From the NCBI GenBank assembly GCA_018057825.1, contig JAGPCY010000013.1, positions 62,001 to 126,000 on the forward strand: a stretch of DNA of 64,000 nt, given 5' to 3'. How positions within the stretch are numbered: the stretch's first letter is position 1; the number at the start of each line of letters is the position of its first letter. Below are positions 37,301 through 45,719 of the stretch, in pieces. The stretch is from Kofleriaceae bacterium. GTDB taxonomy: Bacteria; Myxococcota_A; Polyangia; Haliangiales; Haliangiaceae. Under the pieces are notes generated by a model, which saw nothing but the letters and a program-made list of their open reading frames with translations, was not told where the DNA came from and searched no databases. Both the position numbers and the translations under genes were made by a program.

Positions 37301-39200
37301 ACCAGTGCTTGGTCTCGTCGGCGGGCGCGGCGTCGGGGCGCACCAGCTCGAACATCATGATGCCGCCCGGGTCGCTGACGGTCTGGGGGTTGGGGGCGGT
37401 GCCGCGGACGCGGGTGGCGGCGGTGGTGTCGTTGGTCGGCGCGACCAGGGCCAGCCCGAGATCCTGCATGGCCCGGTGCGAGGCCAGGGACTCGTCGGTG
37501 GTGCCGGCCAGGACCGCGGTGGCGCGGTTGGCGGCGGTGACCGCCGGGAACGTGGTCTCGATCCACTCCCATTCGATCGTGTTGTTCTCGAGGTGGCCGA
37601 TCTTGGCGCGCACGGTCCAGTTGCCGGCGGCGCCGATCAAGACGCGCTGGGTCTCGCCCGGCGCCGACAAGGTCAGGCGGCCCAGCGGATCGACCGCCTC
37701 CCAGCGGTAGACCATCACGCTGCGCGCCAGCGCGCCGTCGGTGAGCGCGAGCTGCGGCGACGAGCCGACGATCGCCGGATGCTCGGTCGACGGCGTCGGG
37801 GTGAGCACGATGCCGACGCCGTGGCGAGCGCCGATGCCCGGGGTCTCGACCCACGACGCCGGGGTGCAGCGCTGGAGCGAGAGATCGGCGCGCACCGACG
37901 GGCGGTCGATCGCGGCGCTGCGGTCGCGTCCGCCCCACAGCCGGGCCAGGAGGCCGCCGGCGGCGCGGTTGGCGTCGCCCTCGGCGGCGGTGTCGTCCTT
38001 GCGCGCGAGCTGGGCGTGAGGATCGGCGTCGCGCTGCTGGACGACGTGGGCCAGCTCGTGGGCGATCATGGCGTCGCCCTCGGGGGTGCCGGGGTTGTAC
38101 GCGCCGGGGGCGAAGGCCAGGTCGCTGCCGAAGGCCACCGCCGGCGCGTCGTGGGCGCGGGCGAGCTGCGCGGCGGCGTCGCCGGTGTGGACCCGGACGT
38201 GATCGACCGAGGTGCCGTAGGCGTCGCCGACCGCGCCGGCCAGGCGAGCGTCGAGAGCGGCGCCGTCGCCCAGCGCGGCCTTGGCGTGAGCGCCGGTCGC
38301 CGGGGTGGTGGTGGCGGCGGCGGCCGGCCCGCCCTCCTCGAGGCCGACCAGGTCGGGCGGCATCCCGCCGGTGGCGCGCCAGTGCTGCACGCCTTGCCGG
38401 ACCCGAGCCACCACCGCAGGGATCAGGTCGCTGGCGGCGCGGGCGCCGCGGGTCGCCGGCGCGAAGCGCTTGAGCAGCGCCTCGCCGTCGGCCGCCGGGC
38501 GATCGGCGTAGCGGCGGAAGTACTGATCGATGTACGGGCAGCCGATCGCTGAGTACATCGGCCCGAGCTCGGCGTCGGCCGCGGCGGTGACCTCGGCGCG
38601 GAGCTGGGCGATGAAGGTGCTCTTCAGCATCTGCCCGGCGGCCACCGGGCCGTCGTCGACGAGCAGGCCGGCCGGCGGCGCTCCGGCGGTCACCGCGCCG
38701 GCCACCGCGTCGGCCTCGCGCTCGGCCGGGCTGTCGGCGGCGCCGACCTCGACCTGGCGCTGCGGCAGGCGCTGGCCGGCCGCGCCCTGCTGGGCGACGT
38801 GGGTCAGCTCGTGGGCCATGAGGCCGAGGTCGCCGTCGGACTCGCCGGCGCCCAGGAACACGTCGCCGCCGTAGGCGAAGGCCCGCGCGCCCATCGCGGC
38901 GTTGGCCTCCTGGGCCAGGGGATCGTCGTGGACCCGGACCGCGCCGAAGTCGGCGCCGAGGTGCGCGCCGACCTGGGCCGCGACCGCGCCGTCGACCGGG
39001 CGGCCGCCGCCCTTGCCGTCCACCGCGGCGGTGGCAGCGTCGTGGATGGTCGGGCCGTCGCCGTCGCCGTCGGGGCGGAGCGCGCGGGCGAGGGATGGGT
39101 AGCTGGCCGCCACCCGGTCGCGTCGACCCGGGACCCCGCCCGCGCTTGGGCCATCGCTCGGGGCCGAGCCGGCGTTGGGGCGCTTGCCTTCGAGATCCAT
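34374..39200 (-). CDS. Giant double-DUF4157 protein with toxin-like C-terminus
   Basis: 1608 aa from the ATG at 39200; an in-frame start 13 codons earlier overlaps the palindrome. No signal peptide. Two DUF4157 domains (about 50-145 and 310-395), each with a zincin motif (HELTH, HELAH); this domain is a marker of cargo of extracellular contractile injection systems. A beta-rich middle (~440-830) is followed by a hydrophobic Gly/Ala segment (~830-1000) and helices. Roughly the last 310 residues have markedly lower GC and include the tail YHANKHYRELP ... YLRSASETISGG ... GSYSVIFARTYGD ... MRAIVRVNTDGTVVLATYM. That tail resembles compact ribonuclease toxins of the BECR/EndoU kind (H..KH plus terminal strands). 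Toxin activity is inferred. Confidence 0.72.
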   Translation of the reverse strand: MDLEGKRPNAGSAPSDGPSAGGVPGRRDRVAASYPSLARALRPDGDGDGPTIHDAATAAVDGKGGGRPVDGAVAAQVGAHLGADFGAVRVHDDPLAQEANAAMGARAFAYGGDVFLGAGESDGDLGLMAHELTHVAQQGAAGQRLPQRQVEVGAADSPAEREADAVAGAVTAGAPPAGLLVDDGPVAAGQMLKSTFIAQLRAEVTAAADAELGPMYSAIGCPYIDQYFRRYADRPAADGEALLKRFAPATRGARAASDLIPAVVARVRQGVQHWRATGGMPPDLVGLEEGGPAAAATTTPATGAHAKAALGDGAALDARLAGAVGDAYGTSVDHVRVHTGDAAAQLARAHDAPAVAFGSDLAFAPGAYNPGTPEGDAMIAHELAHVVQQRDADPHAQLARKDDTAAEGDANRAAGGLLARLWGGRDRSAAIDRPSVRADLSLQRCTPASWVETPGIGARHGVGIVLTPTPSTEHPAIVGSSPQLALTDGALARSVMVYRWEAVDPLGRLTLSAPGETQRVLIGAAGNWTVRAKIGHLENNTIEWEWIETTFPAVTAANRATAVLAGTTDESLASHRAMQDLGLALVAPTNDTTAATRVRGTAPNPQTVSDPGGIMMFELVRPDAAPADETKHWYAAPLSWDGMPAQLDGHARTTINGVEMFDLGTTDVAQFRARYANTYAITCHVLRGGQKVAEHNYTQSVQSQQTIDAARRLRDELAVVDAATAEFETTTSDGRTRPLAAPVTAIHVNATTGAETRLHLYLGRKAADTSRYLLVHATAGLDPSHETLRFEGGSVDDVLGQFGDRNHLPTGDVALRVAGGVVPGVAASTRTIHTTGNSSLGTAAGLLGGLALVLGVAAIPFTGGGSMVATALIIGSGVAGAAAGTLSLIDHLQNSRLDTLAISIDVVSIAASFLNTRAAFMAMREGPVVLTATRQGQFLLWSAFTTDVISGVLVSVDGARQISQIMDSGLSGEDKTRAIASVVANLILTGGLLVLSVRQMTQMAEKVRTGVGPDVEGQLTNSTRMTLSHFDADTLRALRGADAPQLERLVAMMRDDPAALTRLIQRRAHLLGALQRTTGHSIVELEAELVRARMTGDLGLAPEPAGRIATALRESGLSGAALHGLDDATLRRLHTIDEHIAANRMPEAMREMDGLAGIAPAHRQTIESALARAHGRPDPHFARDPRAALRAKWPDRPETFWTRLAGLDDDALRALERASAAQLDGVARVCDLSPAGASVLLKKVGLDFLPHRIEAGAGGQLRINGQLEIHPSRLAEVDAADVRTILEATGASPVDQARLTPFTRSGSYRFRFQFQLDGNATWFTTNVNNPSVCNTPARQATATRLEASLGTDARSLARLTDLVNAQLPGGVATALRERAAGYALDRNPANAAEFVNQFEMFVSEYMRRRADLDAQIRARTTALTTGTPPLSRAAAERQASTEILGRPVQGFGNAFNVAVLEGSPGSSYAGVSDAAVTTRATTLATDLAGRAGATPLGAAVDPARLASQVQAMPNLQFGSESSATYHANKHYRELPSIHRDPGFGSNDVSRYLRSASETISGGTSTIAHNQDGSYSVIFARTYGDRPMRAIVRVNTDGTVVLATYMSGQ

Positions 39201-39235
39201 CGCGGGATGATACGAGCGAGCGGTGGACTTGGACG

Positions 39236-39252
39236 TCACCCCGCTCGGGTGA
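39236..39252 (-). promoter_or_regulatory. 17-bp palindrome TCACCCCGCTCGGGTGA upstream of the DUF4157 toxin gene
   Basis: TCACCC and GGGTGA arms around a 5-bp centre. It starts 36 bp upstream of the ATG at 39200, the same length and distance as the TCACCCC-GTC-GGGGTGA element before the nuclease-toxin gene (6213-6229). It lies between the recD2 stop (39316) and the toxin start. Confidence 0.55.
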
Positions 39253-39315
39253 TGCGTGAGTTTGCCAGGTCGGCTGGCCCGCGCGCGACCGCGTGCGCGG
39301 CGCGGGTCACGTGGG

Positions 39316-41562
39316 TCACGCCGGGTCGCCGGGCTCGAGCTCGGCGCGGATCCGCTCGGCCAGGTAGGTCCAGCGCGCGCGCGCGGTGGCGTTGCCGACC
39401 GCCAGCGCGATGGCGCGGCGCGAGCCGACCACGACGACCAGGCGCTTGCCGCGGGTGACCGCGGTGTAGAGCAGCGACCGGCCGAGCATGACGAAGTGCT
39501 GGGTCGACAGCGACAGCACGACCGCCGGGTACTCCGAGCCCTGGCTCTTGTGGATCGAGACCGCGTAGGCGTGGACGAGCTGGTCGAGCTCGTTGCGCTC
39601 GTAGTCTGCGACCCGGCCGTCGCCGAAGCTGACCTTGAGCCGGGCGCCGTCGGCGTCGATCGAGTCGATCACGCCGATGTCGCCGTTGTACACGGCGCGG
39701 TCGTAGTCGTTCTTCTGCTGCATGACCTTGTCGCCGGCGCGGAAGGTGCGGTCGCCGCGGACGATCACGGTCGCGCCGTCGCGCGGCGGGTTGAGGCGGG
39801 TCTGCAGCGCCGCGTTGAGCGCGGTGGTGCCCAGCTCGCCGCGGTGCATCGGCACCAACACCTGGATCTCGGTGGTCGGGTCGAGGCCGAACCGGGCCGG
39901 GATGCGCTCGGCGACCAGCTCGACGATCGTGGCGACCGCGGCGGCCGGCTCGTCGCGGGCGATGAAGTAGAAGTCGGCGTCGGGGGTCGCGGTCAGATCC
40001 GGAACCTCGCCGCGGTTGATCTGGTGGGCGCTGGTGACGATCCGCGAGGCCGCGGCCTGGCGGAAGATCTCGGTCAGGCGAACCACGGTGGCGGCGCCCG
40101 ACGCGATGACGTCGGCCAGGACCGCGCCGGCGCCGACCGACGGGAGCTGATCGATGTCGCCGACCAGGATGAGCTGGGCGGTCGGACGGACCGCGACCAC
40201 CAGGGCGTGGAACAGCGCCAGATCGACCATCGACACCTCGTCGATGACGATCACGTCGGCGTCGAGCGGGTTGTCGCGATCGCGGGCGAAGCTGCCGAGC
40301 TGCGGCTGATACTCGAGCAGGCGATGCAGGGTGACGGCCTCGGTTTTGGTCGACTCGGCCAGGCGCTTGGCGGCCCGGCCGGTCGGCGCGGCCAGGGCGA
40401 TCGGCCGACGGCTGCGCGCGGCCAGGCCGACGATGGCCTTGACGATCGTGGTCTTGCCGACGCCGGGACCGCCGGTGATGACGACGCACTTGTCGACCGC
40501 GGCGGCGGCCACCGCCTGGCGCTGCTGCGGCGCCAGGGTCAGGCCCGAGCCGACCTCGAACTGGCCGATCGCGGCGTCGACGTCGAGCACGGTGATGCGG
40601 GTCGGGGTCGCGACCAGCTCGGCGAAGGCCGCGGCCGCGGCCGACTCGAGCTGGGTGATCGCGGCCAGGGCGATGCACCGGCCGCGCGCGCCGAGGATCT
40701 CGCGGGTGATGAGGCCCCGGGCCAGCAGATCCTCGAGGCGGTCGGGCAGCGTGGTGCGCGGCACCGCGAGCAGCTCGCCGGCGCGCTCGACCAGCACGTC
40801 CTCGGGGACGTGGGCGTGGCCGTCCTCGACGTGCTCGCCGAGGACGTGGACCAGGCCGGCCTCGAGGCGGGCCGGCGCGTCCTTGGCCTGGCCCAGGCGC
40901 TCGGCGATCGCGTCGGCGGTGCGGAAGCCGATGCCCCAGACCTCGAGGGCCAGCCGGTACGGGTTGTCGCTGACGATCCGGATCGCGTCCTTGCCGTAGC
41001 GCTTGACGATGCGCGCGGCGAAGGCGATCGACACGCCGTGGCCAAGCAGGAACACCATCACGTCCTGGACGTAGCGGTGCTCGGCGAACGCAGCCGCGAT
41101 CTTGTCGGCGCGGGCGCGGCCGATGCCGTCGACCTCGGTGAGCCGCTCGGGGGCGCCCTCGATCACGCTCAAGGTGTCCATCTTGAAGTGCGCGACCATC
41201 CGCCGGGCCAGCTCGCCGCCGATGCCGGGGATGATGCCCGAGCCGAGGAAGCGCTCGATGCCGGCCAGGGTCTCGGGCGTCCGCGTGGTGTAGCCGGCCA
41301 GCTTGAGCTGGCGGCCGAACTTCTTGTCGTCGACCCACTGGCCGCGCACGGTCAGCGGCATGCCCGGCGGCAGCTCGGGCAGCTCGCCGACGATCGTGGC
41401 CTCGGTGCCGTCGGCCTGGATCAGGCGGGCCACCGTCCACAGGGTCTCGGGGTTGCGGTAGACGATGCGACCCAGCTCGCCGGCCAGGGACGCGGTCGGA
41501 GGCTCCGGCCCGGCGAACAGCCGGGTCTGGTCGCCGCTGCCGGACGGGCGATCGCTGGCCAC
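39316..41562 (-). CDS. recD2: RecD2-type SF1B DNA helicase
   Basis: 748 aa, the usual RecD2 length. An N-terminal OB-like region and tandem helix-hairpin-helix motifs ([34 protein letters not shown]) precede Walker A in [19 protein letters not shown], Walker B/DExx in [18 protein letters not shown], motif [17 protein letters not shown], motif IV region [18 protein letters not shown], and motifs [23 protein letters not shown] and [17 protein letters not shown]. RecD2 is a 5'-3' helicase acting in DNA repair without RecBC. The GTG start lies 7 bp from a TATA-like -10 element, so the mRNA may be leaderless. Confidence 0.95.
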   Translation of the reverse strand: MASDRPSGSGDQTRLFAGPEPPTASLAGELGRIVYRNPETLWTVARLIQADGTEATIVGELPELPPGMPLTVRGQWVDDKKFGRQLKLAGYTTRTPETLAGIERFLGSGIIPGIGGELARRMVAHFKMDTLSVIEGAPERLTEVDGIGRARADKIAAAFAEHRYVQDVMVFLLGHGVSIAFAARIVKRYGKDAIRIVSDNPYRLALEVWGIGFRTADAIAERLGQAKDAPARLEAGLVHVLGEHVEDGHAHVPEDVLVERAGELLAVPRTTLPDRLEDLLARGLITREILGARGRCIALAAITQLESAAAAAFAELVATPTRITVLDVDAAIGQFEVGSGLTLAPQQRQAVAAAAVDKCVVITGGPGVGKTTIVKAIVGLAARSRRPIALAAPTGRAAKRLAESTKTEAVTLHRLLEYQPQLGSFARDRDNPLDADVIVIDEVSMVDLALFHALVVAVRPTAQLILVGDIDQLPSVGAGAVLADVIASGAATVVRLTEIFRQAAASRIVTSAHQINRGEVPDLTATPDADFYFIARDEPAAAVATIVELVAERIPARFGLDPTTEIQVLVPMHRGELGTTALNAALQTRLNPPRDGATVIVRGDRTFRAGDKVMQQKNDYDRAVYNGDIGVIDSIDADGARLKVSFGDGRVADYERNELDQLVHAYAVSIHKSQGSEYPAVVLSLSTQHFVMLGRSLLYTAVTRGKRLVVVVGSRRAIALAVGNATARARWTYLAERIRAELEPGDPA

Positions 41563-41568
41563 GCCGCA

Positions 41569-41578
41569 CTATATATAG
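41569..41578. promoter_or_regulatory. CTATATATAG palindrome, shared -10-like element
   Basis: A perfect 10-bp AT palindrome in very GC-rich DNA, in the 42-bp gap between the divergent recD2 (GTG at 41562) and WbsX-like (GTG at 41605) genes. On the minus strand TATAGT ends 5 bases before the recD2 GTG, which implies a leaderless transcript; on the plus strand TATATA/TATAGG suits the other gene. Confidence 0.45.
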
Positions 41579-41604
41579 GTCGGGCGCGGTAGGGTCGGTC
41601 GGCC

Positions 41605-42693
41605 GTGCGCGTCCTCGCCTACGTCTATCCGGGCTGGCATCCGATCCCCGAGCGCGACGCGAGCTTCTACCCCGGCTTCACCGAGTGGGACCTGGTCTAC
41701 GACTCGCCGCCGCGCTTCCCCGGCCACGTCCAGCCGCGGTTGCCGGCCTGGGGCCGCTACGACGATCGCGATCCGGTCGCGGTCGAGCGGCGGATCGCGC
41801 TGTGTCGCGACCACGGCGTCGACGGCTGGGTCTACGGCTTCTTCTGGTGCCGCGGCAAGCGCGTGTTCCAGGACGCCCTCGACCAGGGCTTCCTGGGGGC
41901 GCCGTCGGGCGATCGCTATCCGTTCGCGCTCATGTGGGCCAACCGCATGCCGCGCCGGGTCTTGCCGGTCCGCCGCGTCGACCTGCCGGTGATCGAGGCC
42001 GACCGCCTGGTGCCGTCCGACCTCGACGACTTCGTGGCGTTCGTGCGCTACGTCGCCGAGCGCTACTTCGTGCGGCCCAACTACCTGCGGGTCGATGGTC
42101 GCGCGTACTTCTCGATCTTCGACGCGACCTACTTCGTGAAGGAGCTGGGCGTCGACGGCGCGCGCGCCGCGATCGCCGCGGCCCGGGCCATGCTGGCGTC
42201 GGCCGGCCTGCCCGGGATGTACCTGACGGCGATCGAGCCCAACGCCGACGTGATCGGTCAGGTCGCGGCGATCGGCTTCGACGCGGTCACCAACTACGTG
42301 CTCCTGCCGGAGTGGAAGGGCGAGTTCCTCCAGGACTACGACGCCTGCGTCGAGCGGCGGGTGGCGCAGTGGCCCGGGATCGCCGCGGCCGCCGGCCTGC
42401 CGTACCATCCGGCGGTGACCCCGGGCTGGGACGCGTCGCCGCGCGGCGCCGACTTCGGGCCGAGCCGCCCCGACAAGTACCCGTGGTCGCCGGTGGTGAC
42501 CGGCGAGCACCCAGAGCGGTTCCGCGCCGCGGTGGCGCGCGCGGTGGCCTACGCGCGGGCGAGCGCGCCGACGTCGGACCAGGCCCTGGTGTTCGTCGCG
42601 TCGCTCAACGAGTGGAGCGAGGGCCACTACCTCGAGCCCGACACCCGATTCGGCACCGGGTGGATCGAGGCGGTGCGCGACGGTCGAGCATGA
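41605..42693 (+). CDS. WbsX-like (GH99-like) glycan biosynthesis protein
   Basis: 362 aa, GTG start. Features of the WbsX/GH99-like family: an N-terminal AYVYPGWHPIPERD strand, FTEWDLVYDSPPRFPGHVQP, then GVDGWVYGFFWCRGKRVFQDAL, and the C-terminal ASLNEWSEGHYLEPDTRFGTGW that is nearly universal in the group. Such proteins are found in O-antigen and capsule clusters and are annotated either as glycosyltransferases or as endo-mannosidase-like hydrolases; the true activity is unsettled. Its stop overlaps the rmlC start (ATGA), tying it to dTDP-rhamnose synthesis and so to a rhamnose-containing surface glycan. Confidence 0.85.
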   Translation: MRVLAYVYPGWHPIPERDASFYPGFTEWDLVYDSPPRFPGHVQPRLPAWGRYDDRDPVAVERRIALCRDHGVDGWVYGFFWCRGKRVFQDALDQGFLGAPSGDRYPFALMWANRMPRRVLPVRRVDLPVIEADRLVPSDLDDFVAFVRYVAERYFVRPNYLRVDGRAYFSIFDATYFVKELGVDGARAAIAAARAMLASAGLPGMYLTAIEPNADVIGQVAAIGFDAVTNYVLLPEWKGEFLQDYDACVERRVAQWPGIAAAAGLPYHPAVTPGWDASPRGADFGPSRPDKYPWSPVVTGEHPERFRAAVARAVAYARASAPTSDQALVFVASLNEWSEGHYLEPDTRFGTGWIEAVRDGRA

Positions 42694-43199
42694 TCGACGG
42701 CGTCCGGCGCTTCGAGCTGGCGGTCCACGCCGATCACCGCGGCGCGCTGACCGAGGTGTGCCCGGCGGGGCGCGCCGACGAGCTGGGCGTGGCCTTCGTC
42801 CAGGACAACCTGTCGGTCACGCGGCGCGGCGTGGTCCGCGGGCTGCACTACCAGCGGCGCGCGCCTCAGGGCAAGCTGGTGACGGTGGTGGCCGGCGCGA
42901 TCTTCGACGTCGCGGTCGATCTTCGCCGCGCCTCGCCGAGCTTCGGCCGGTGGTCGGCGGTCGAGCTCGGCCCCGGCGCGCAGCTCTGGTTGCCGCCCGG
43001 GTGCGCCCACGGCCTGCAGGCGATCTCCGACGATGACGCGGTGGTGCTGTACAAGCTGACCGCGCCCTACGCGCCGGGTGACGAGGGCGCGATCCGCTGG
43101 GACGATCCGACGCTCGCGATCCCGTGGCCAGTCGCGCCGGCGGTGGTGTCGGCGCGCGACGCCGCGGCGCCGCGTTGGGCCGAGGCCGAGCTGCCATGA
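42690..43199 (+). CDS. rfbC: dTDP-4-dehydrorhamnose 3,5-epimerase
   Basis: 169 aa, cupin fold. RmlC signatures: HADHRGALTEV, then SVTRRGVVRGLHYQ with the catalytic His, QGKLVTVVAGAIFDVAVDLRRASPSFGRW with the conserved Lys and the FDVAVDLR strand, LWLPPGCAHGLQAISDDAVV-type turn, and YAPGDEGAIRWDDPTLAIPWP. It epimerises C3 and C5 of dTDP-4-keto-6-deoxyglucose to dTDP-4-keto-rhamnose. The start overlaps the preceding stop and the end overlaps rfbD. rfbA and rfbB are not in the window. Confidence 0.95.
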   Translation: MIDGVRRFELAVHADHRGALTEVCPAGRADELGVAFVQDNLSVTRRGVVRGLHYQRRAPQGKLVTVVAGAIFDVAVDLRRASPSFGRWSAVELGPGAQLWLPPGCAHGLQAISDDDAVVLYKLTAPYAPGDEGAIRWDDPTLAIPWPVAPAVVSARDAAAPRWAEAELP

Positions 43200-44038
43200 C
43201 CGCGCTGGTGGTCGGCGCCGGCGGGCAGCTCGGGCGCGCGCTCGTGCGGCGCGGCGCGGTGGCGGGGCTGCCGGTGGTCGGCCTGACGCGGGCCGACCTC
43301 GACCTCACCGACCCCGACGCGATCGCGGCGGCTCTCGACGCGCATCGGCCGTCGCTGGTGATCAACGCCGCGGCCTTCACCGCGGTCGATCGCGCTGAGC
43401 GTGAGCGGCTCGCGGCCTTCGCGGTCAACGCGACCGCGGTCGGTCATCTGGCCGCGGCGTGCGCGGCGCGGTCGAGCCGGCTAGTCCACGTCTCGACCGA
43501 TCACGTCTTCGCAGGCGAGCGCGATCAGCCGATCGACGAGGACCAGCCGCCGGCGCCGGTCAACGTCTACGGCGCCAGCAAGCTGGCCGGTGAGCGCGCC
43601 GCGCGCGCCGCCGGCGCGACCGTGATCCGCACCTCGTGGCTGTTCGCCCCCGACGGCTGGGGCTTCGTGCCGGCGATCGTGCGCGCCGCCCGGGCCGGAC
43701 AGGTGATCCGCGCGATCGCCGATCGTCACGGTCGGCCGACCAGCGTCGAGCACCTGGCGGCGGCGATCGACACCCTGGCGGTGGCGCCGGTCGGCGTCTA
43801 CCACGTCGCCGGCGCCGAGCCGACCACCTGGCACGGCCTGGCCGAGGCGATCGTCGGGGCGCTCGGCGTCGCGGCCGAGGTCACGGCGGTCCCGGCGTCG
43901 GCCTATCCCCAGGCCGCGCCGCGCCCGCGGTTCGCGGTGCTGGCGACGGCGCGGGCCGAGGCGCTGGGGGTGGAGATGCCGTCGTGGCGCCCGGCGCTGG
44001 CGGCAGTGGTGGCGGCGCGGGCGCTGGCCGGGCGGTGA
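43196..44038 (+). CDS. rfbD: dTDP-4-dehydrorhamnose reductase
   Basis: 280 aa, short-chain (extended SDR) reductase. The N-terminal dinucleotide motif is VVGAGGQLGRALVRR; INAAAFTAVDRAE, then LVHVSTDHVFAGE, the catalytic YGASKLAGE (Y-x3-K) and IRTSWLFAPDGWGFVPAIV are all RmlD marks. It reduces dTDP-4-keto-rhamnose with NAD(P)H to dTDP-L-rhamnose. It is coupled to rfbC (ATGA) and is the last gene of this plus-strand unit; the next gene is convergent after 10 bp. Confidence 0.95.
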   Translation: MTALVVGAGGQLGRALVRRGAVAGLPVVGLTRADLDLTDPDAIAAALDAHRPSLVINAAAFTAVDRAERERLAAFAVNATAVGHLAAACAARSSRLVHVSTDHVFAGERDQPIDEDQPPAPVNVYGASKLAGERAARAAGATVIRTSWLFAPDGWGFVPAIVRAARAGQVIRAIADRHGRPTSVEHLAAAIDTLAVAPVGVYHVAGAEPTTWHGLAEAIVGALGVAAEVTAVPASAYPQAAPRPRFAVLATARAEALGVEMPSWRPALAAVVAARALAGR

Positions 44039-44048
44039 GCGCGGGCGA

Positions 44049-44873
44049 TCAAGGCGCGAACCGCGTCCACAGGCCGGTGCCGCACTCGTTGCGCGGCACG
44101 ATGCCGTTGCCCGAGACGTTGCGGAAGATGATCTCCTGGTAGCGCGTGTCGCTGTGGCAGACGTGATCGTTGGGGATGTAGCCGTAGCACGAGTCCTTCC
44201 ACGTCGCGTGGGGGTGCGGGCCTTCGCCCGGGCACGGGCAGTACTTGTTGATCGTGCGATCGTAGGCGGTCTCGCCGAGGCCCCCGGCCGCGGTCCAGCC
44301 GGTGACGATCGGCACCCGGTACATGATCATGTTGCCGTCGTCGGGGCCCGGGCCGTGGTTGCCGTGGTCGTTGTGCTTCACCTCGGCGACCTTGTAGTTC
44401 TTCAGGGTGGCGTCCCAGGTCGCCTTCCACTGCGTGATCCGGGTCGCCGAGTGCTCACCCAGGCGGCGCCCGCCGACCAGGAGCGGGCCGCTGAAGAAGC
44501 GGATGTCGGTCAGGTACTGGTCGGCCGGGCACACCGGGCCGGGCGCCGGCGCGCGCGCCAGATCGAGCGCTCGCTCGGGGCGGCGATCGTCGTAGATCGG
44601 ATCGGGCAGCGGCTCGATCGGCGTCTCGTTCACGCACAGCGGATCGAGGTCGCCGGCCTCCGGCGCCGGCGGCGGCTCGGGCGGCTCGTTGGGCTCGCCG
44701 CGCGAGTCGGGGGCGTCGAGCTCGGCGCAGGTCGCATCGCCGTCCTCGTCGAACCAGCCGACCTGATCGGGGCCGCACTCGACGTGGAAGAAGTCGCGCT
44801 CGAGGGGCTCGGCGCAGCCGGCGGCGGCGGTGAGGATGCTCAGGGTGATGGCGACGTGAATCGACTTGGTCAT
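44049..44873 (-). CDS. Hypothetical lipoprotein
   Basis: 274 aa; AAGGAG precedes the ATG at 44873. Signal peptide with AAAGC (Cys20), an acidic Pro-rich spacer (~45-85), then a globular domain with several Cys and His: FFSGPLLVGGRRLGEHSATRITQWKATWD, a HNDHGNHGPGPDDGN loop, NKYCPCPGEGPHPHATWKDSCYGY and HVCHSDTRYQEIIFRNVSG. The HNDHGNHG loop could bind metal. I do not recognise the family. It is third in a minus-strand set (46225 to 44049) and has its own sigma-54-like element (44902-44917). Confidence 0.75.
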   Translation of the reverse strand: MTKSIHVAITLSILTAAAGCAEPLERDFFHVECGPDQVGWFDEDGDATCAELDAPDSRGEPNEPPEPPPAPEAGDLDPLCVNETPIEPLPDPIYDDRRPERALDLARAPAPGPVCPADQYLTDIRFFSGPLLVGGRRLGEHSATRITQWKATWDATLKNYKVAEVKHNDHGNHGPGPDDGNMIMYRVPIVTGWTAAGGLGETAYDRTINKYCPCPGEGPHPHATWKDSCYGYIPNDHVCHSDTRYQEIIFRNVSGNGIVPRNECGTGLWTRFAP

Positions 44874-44897
44874 GGGGCTCTCCTTGGTCGACTGCGG

Positions 44898-45719
44898 TCA
44901 TTGCAAGGGCGCGGCCGCGATCGCCGCGCCGACTTCCGAGCGGTTAGGTGCGTCGCTGTCGCGCGGCGCAGGCGCCGACCGCCAGTCCGGCTTGCGGTCA
45001 TCGAGCGCGTCGGCGGCGCAGGTCGAGAATCGACCGACGGTGGTGAGCTCGACCGTCATGCACGGGCAGCGGTAGCGATCGTCGCGCACGCACGGGCCCT
45101 GGACGAACAGCGCGCCCAGGAGCGACAGCGGCGCCGACCAGTTCGGCAAGAGCGCGCGCCCGGCCGATGACGACGCGCCGAGGTCGCCGCCCGGCGGCGG
45201 TGGTTGATCGAGGTTGCGCCAGAACGCCGGCACCGGCGCGATCTCGGCCCGCGCCGGCAAGACCGCGTCGAGGAGCGGGCGTAGCTCGGTCGGGATCGCA
45301 CCGAGGGCGACCGCGGGGCCCGGGGTGGCCAGCGTCGTCAGGTAGTCGGCGACGCGGATCGGCAGCGCGTCGTCGCCGATGTGGACGTCGAGCGCGCGAT
45401 CGTCGGCGAGGAGCGCGACCAGCGGCGCCCCGTCGACGCCGTCGAACACCCGGGTGGCCAGGGGCAGCGGCGCGGTTGGCTCGACGCCGTAGGTGACCAC
45501 GAGCGGTCGGTCGTCGACGAGGACGCCGTACTCGACGACTCGGCCGGCGTAGGACACCGCCCGGTAGTCGACGTAGACCGTCGCTGGCAGCGGCGCCGCG
45601 ATGGTGAAGGTCTGGCCGATCTCCTCGACCACGGCGCTGTGATCGCGGTCGCGCTCGAGGGGCGCGGCGCAGCCAACGAGGGCGGCGCAGCCGGCCAAGG
45701 TCCAGCCTGCGGCGGTCAT
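44898..45719 (-). CDS. Hypothetical lipoprotein
   Basis: 273 aa from the ATG at 45719, which overlaps the stop of the upstream gene (ATGA). Signal peptide with LVGC (Cys17), then mostly beta-strand sequence (GQTFTIAAPLPATVYVDYRAVSYAGRVVEYGVLVDDRPLVVTYG) and a C-terminal Cys-containing part (GPCVRDDRYRCPCMTVELTTVGRFSTCAADAL). The RCPCM and TC pattern echoes the CPCP motif of the next lipoprotein (44049), suggesting related disulfide-rich tails. Function unknown. Confidence 0.75.
   Translation of the reverse strand: MTAAGWTLAGCAALVGCAAPLERDRDHSAVVEEIGQTFTIAAPLPATVYVDYRAVSYAGRVVEYGVLVDDRPLVVTYGVEPTAPLPLATRVFDGVDGAPLVALLADDRALDVHIGDDALPIRVADYLTTLATPGPAVALGAIPTELRPLLDAVLPARAEIAPVPAFWRNLDQPPPPGGDLGASSSAGRALLPNWSAPLSLLGALFVQGPCVRDDRYRCPCMTVELTTVGRFSTCAADALDDRKPDWRSAPAPRDSDAPNRSEVGAAIAAAPLQ
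44902..44917 (-). promoter_or_regulatory. Sigma-54-type promoter before the lipoprotein gene at 44873
   Basis: On the minus strand CGGCCGCGCCCTTGCA: GG-N10-GC with a perfect TTGCA -12 box, 28 bp upstream of the ATG. It overlaps the last codons of the upstream gene, so part of the match could reflect coding constraint. Confidence 0.4.

Noticed and set aside
35391-38552. A ~1050-codon plus-strand frame antisense to the DUF4157 gene
   Set aside because: It exists only because of extreme GC3 in the real gene; it stops exactly where GC3 relaxes. No domain is visible.
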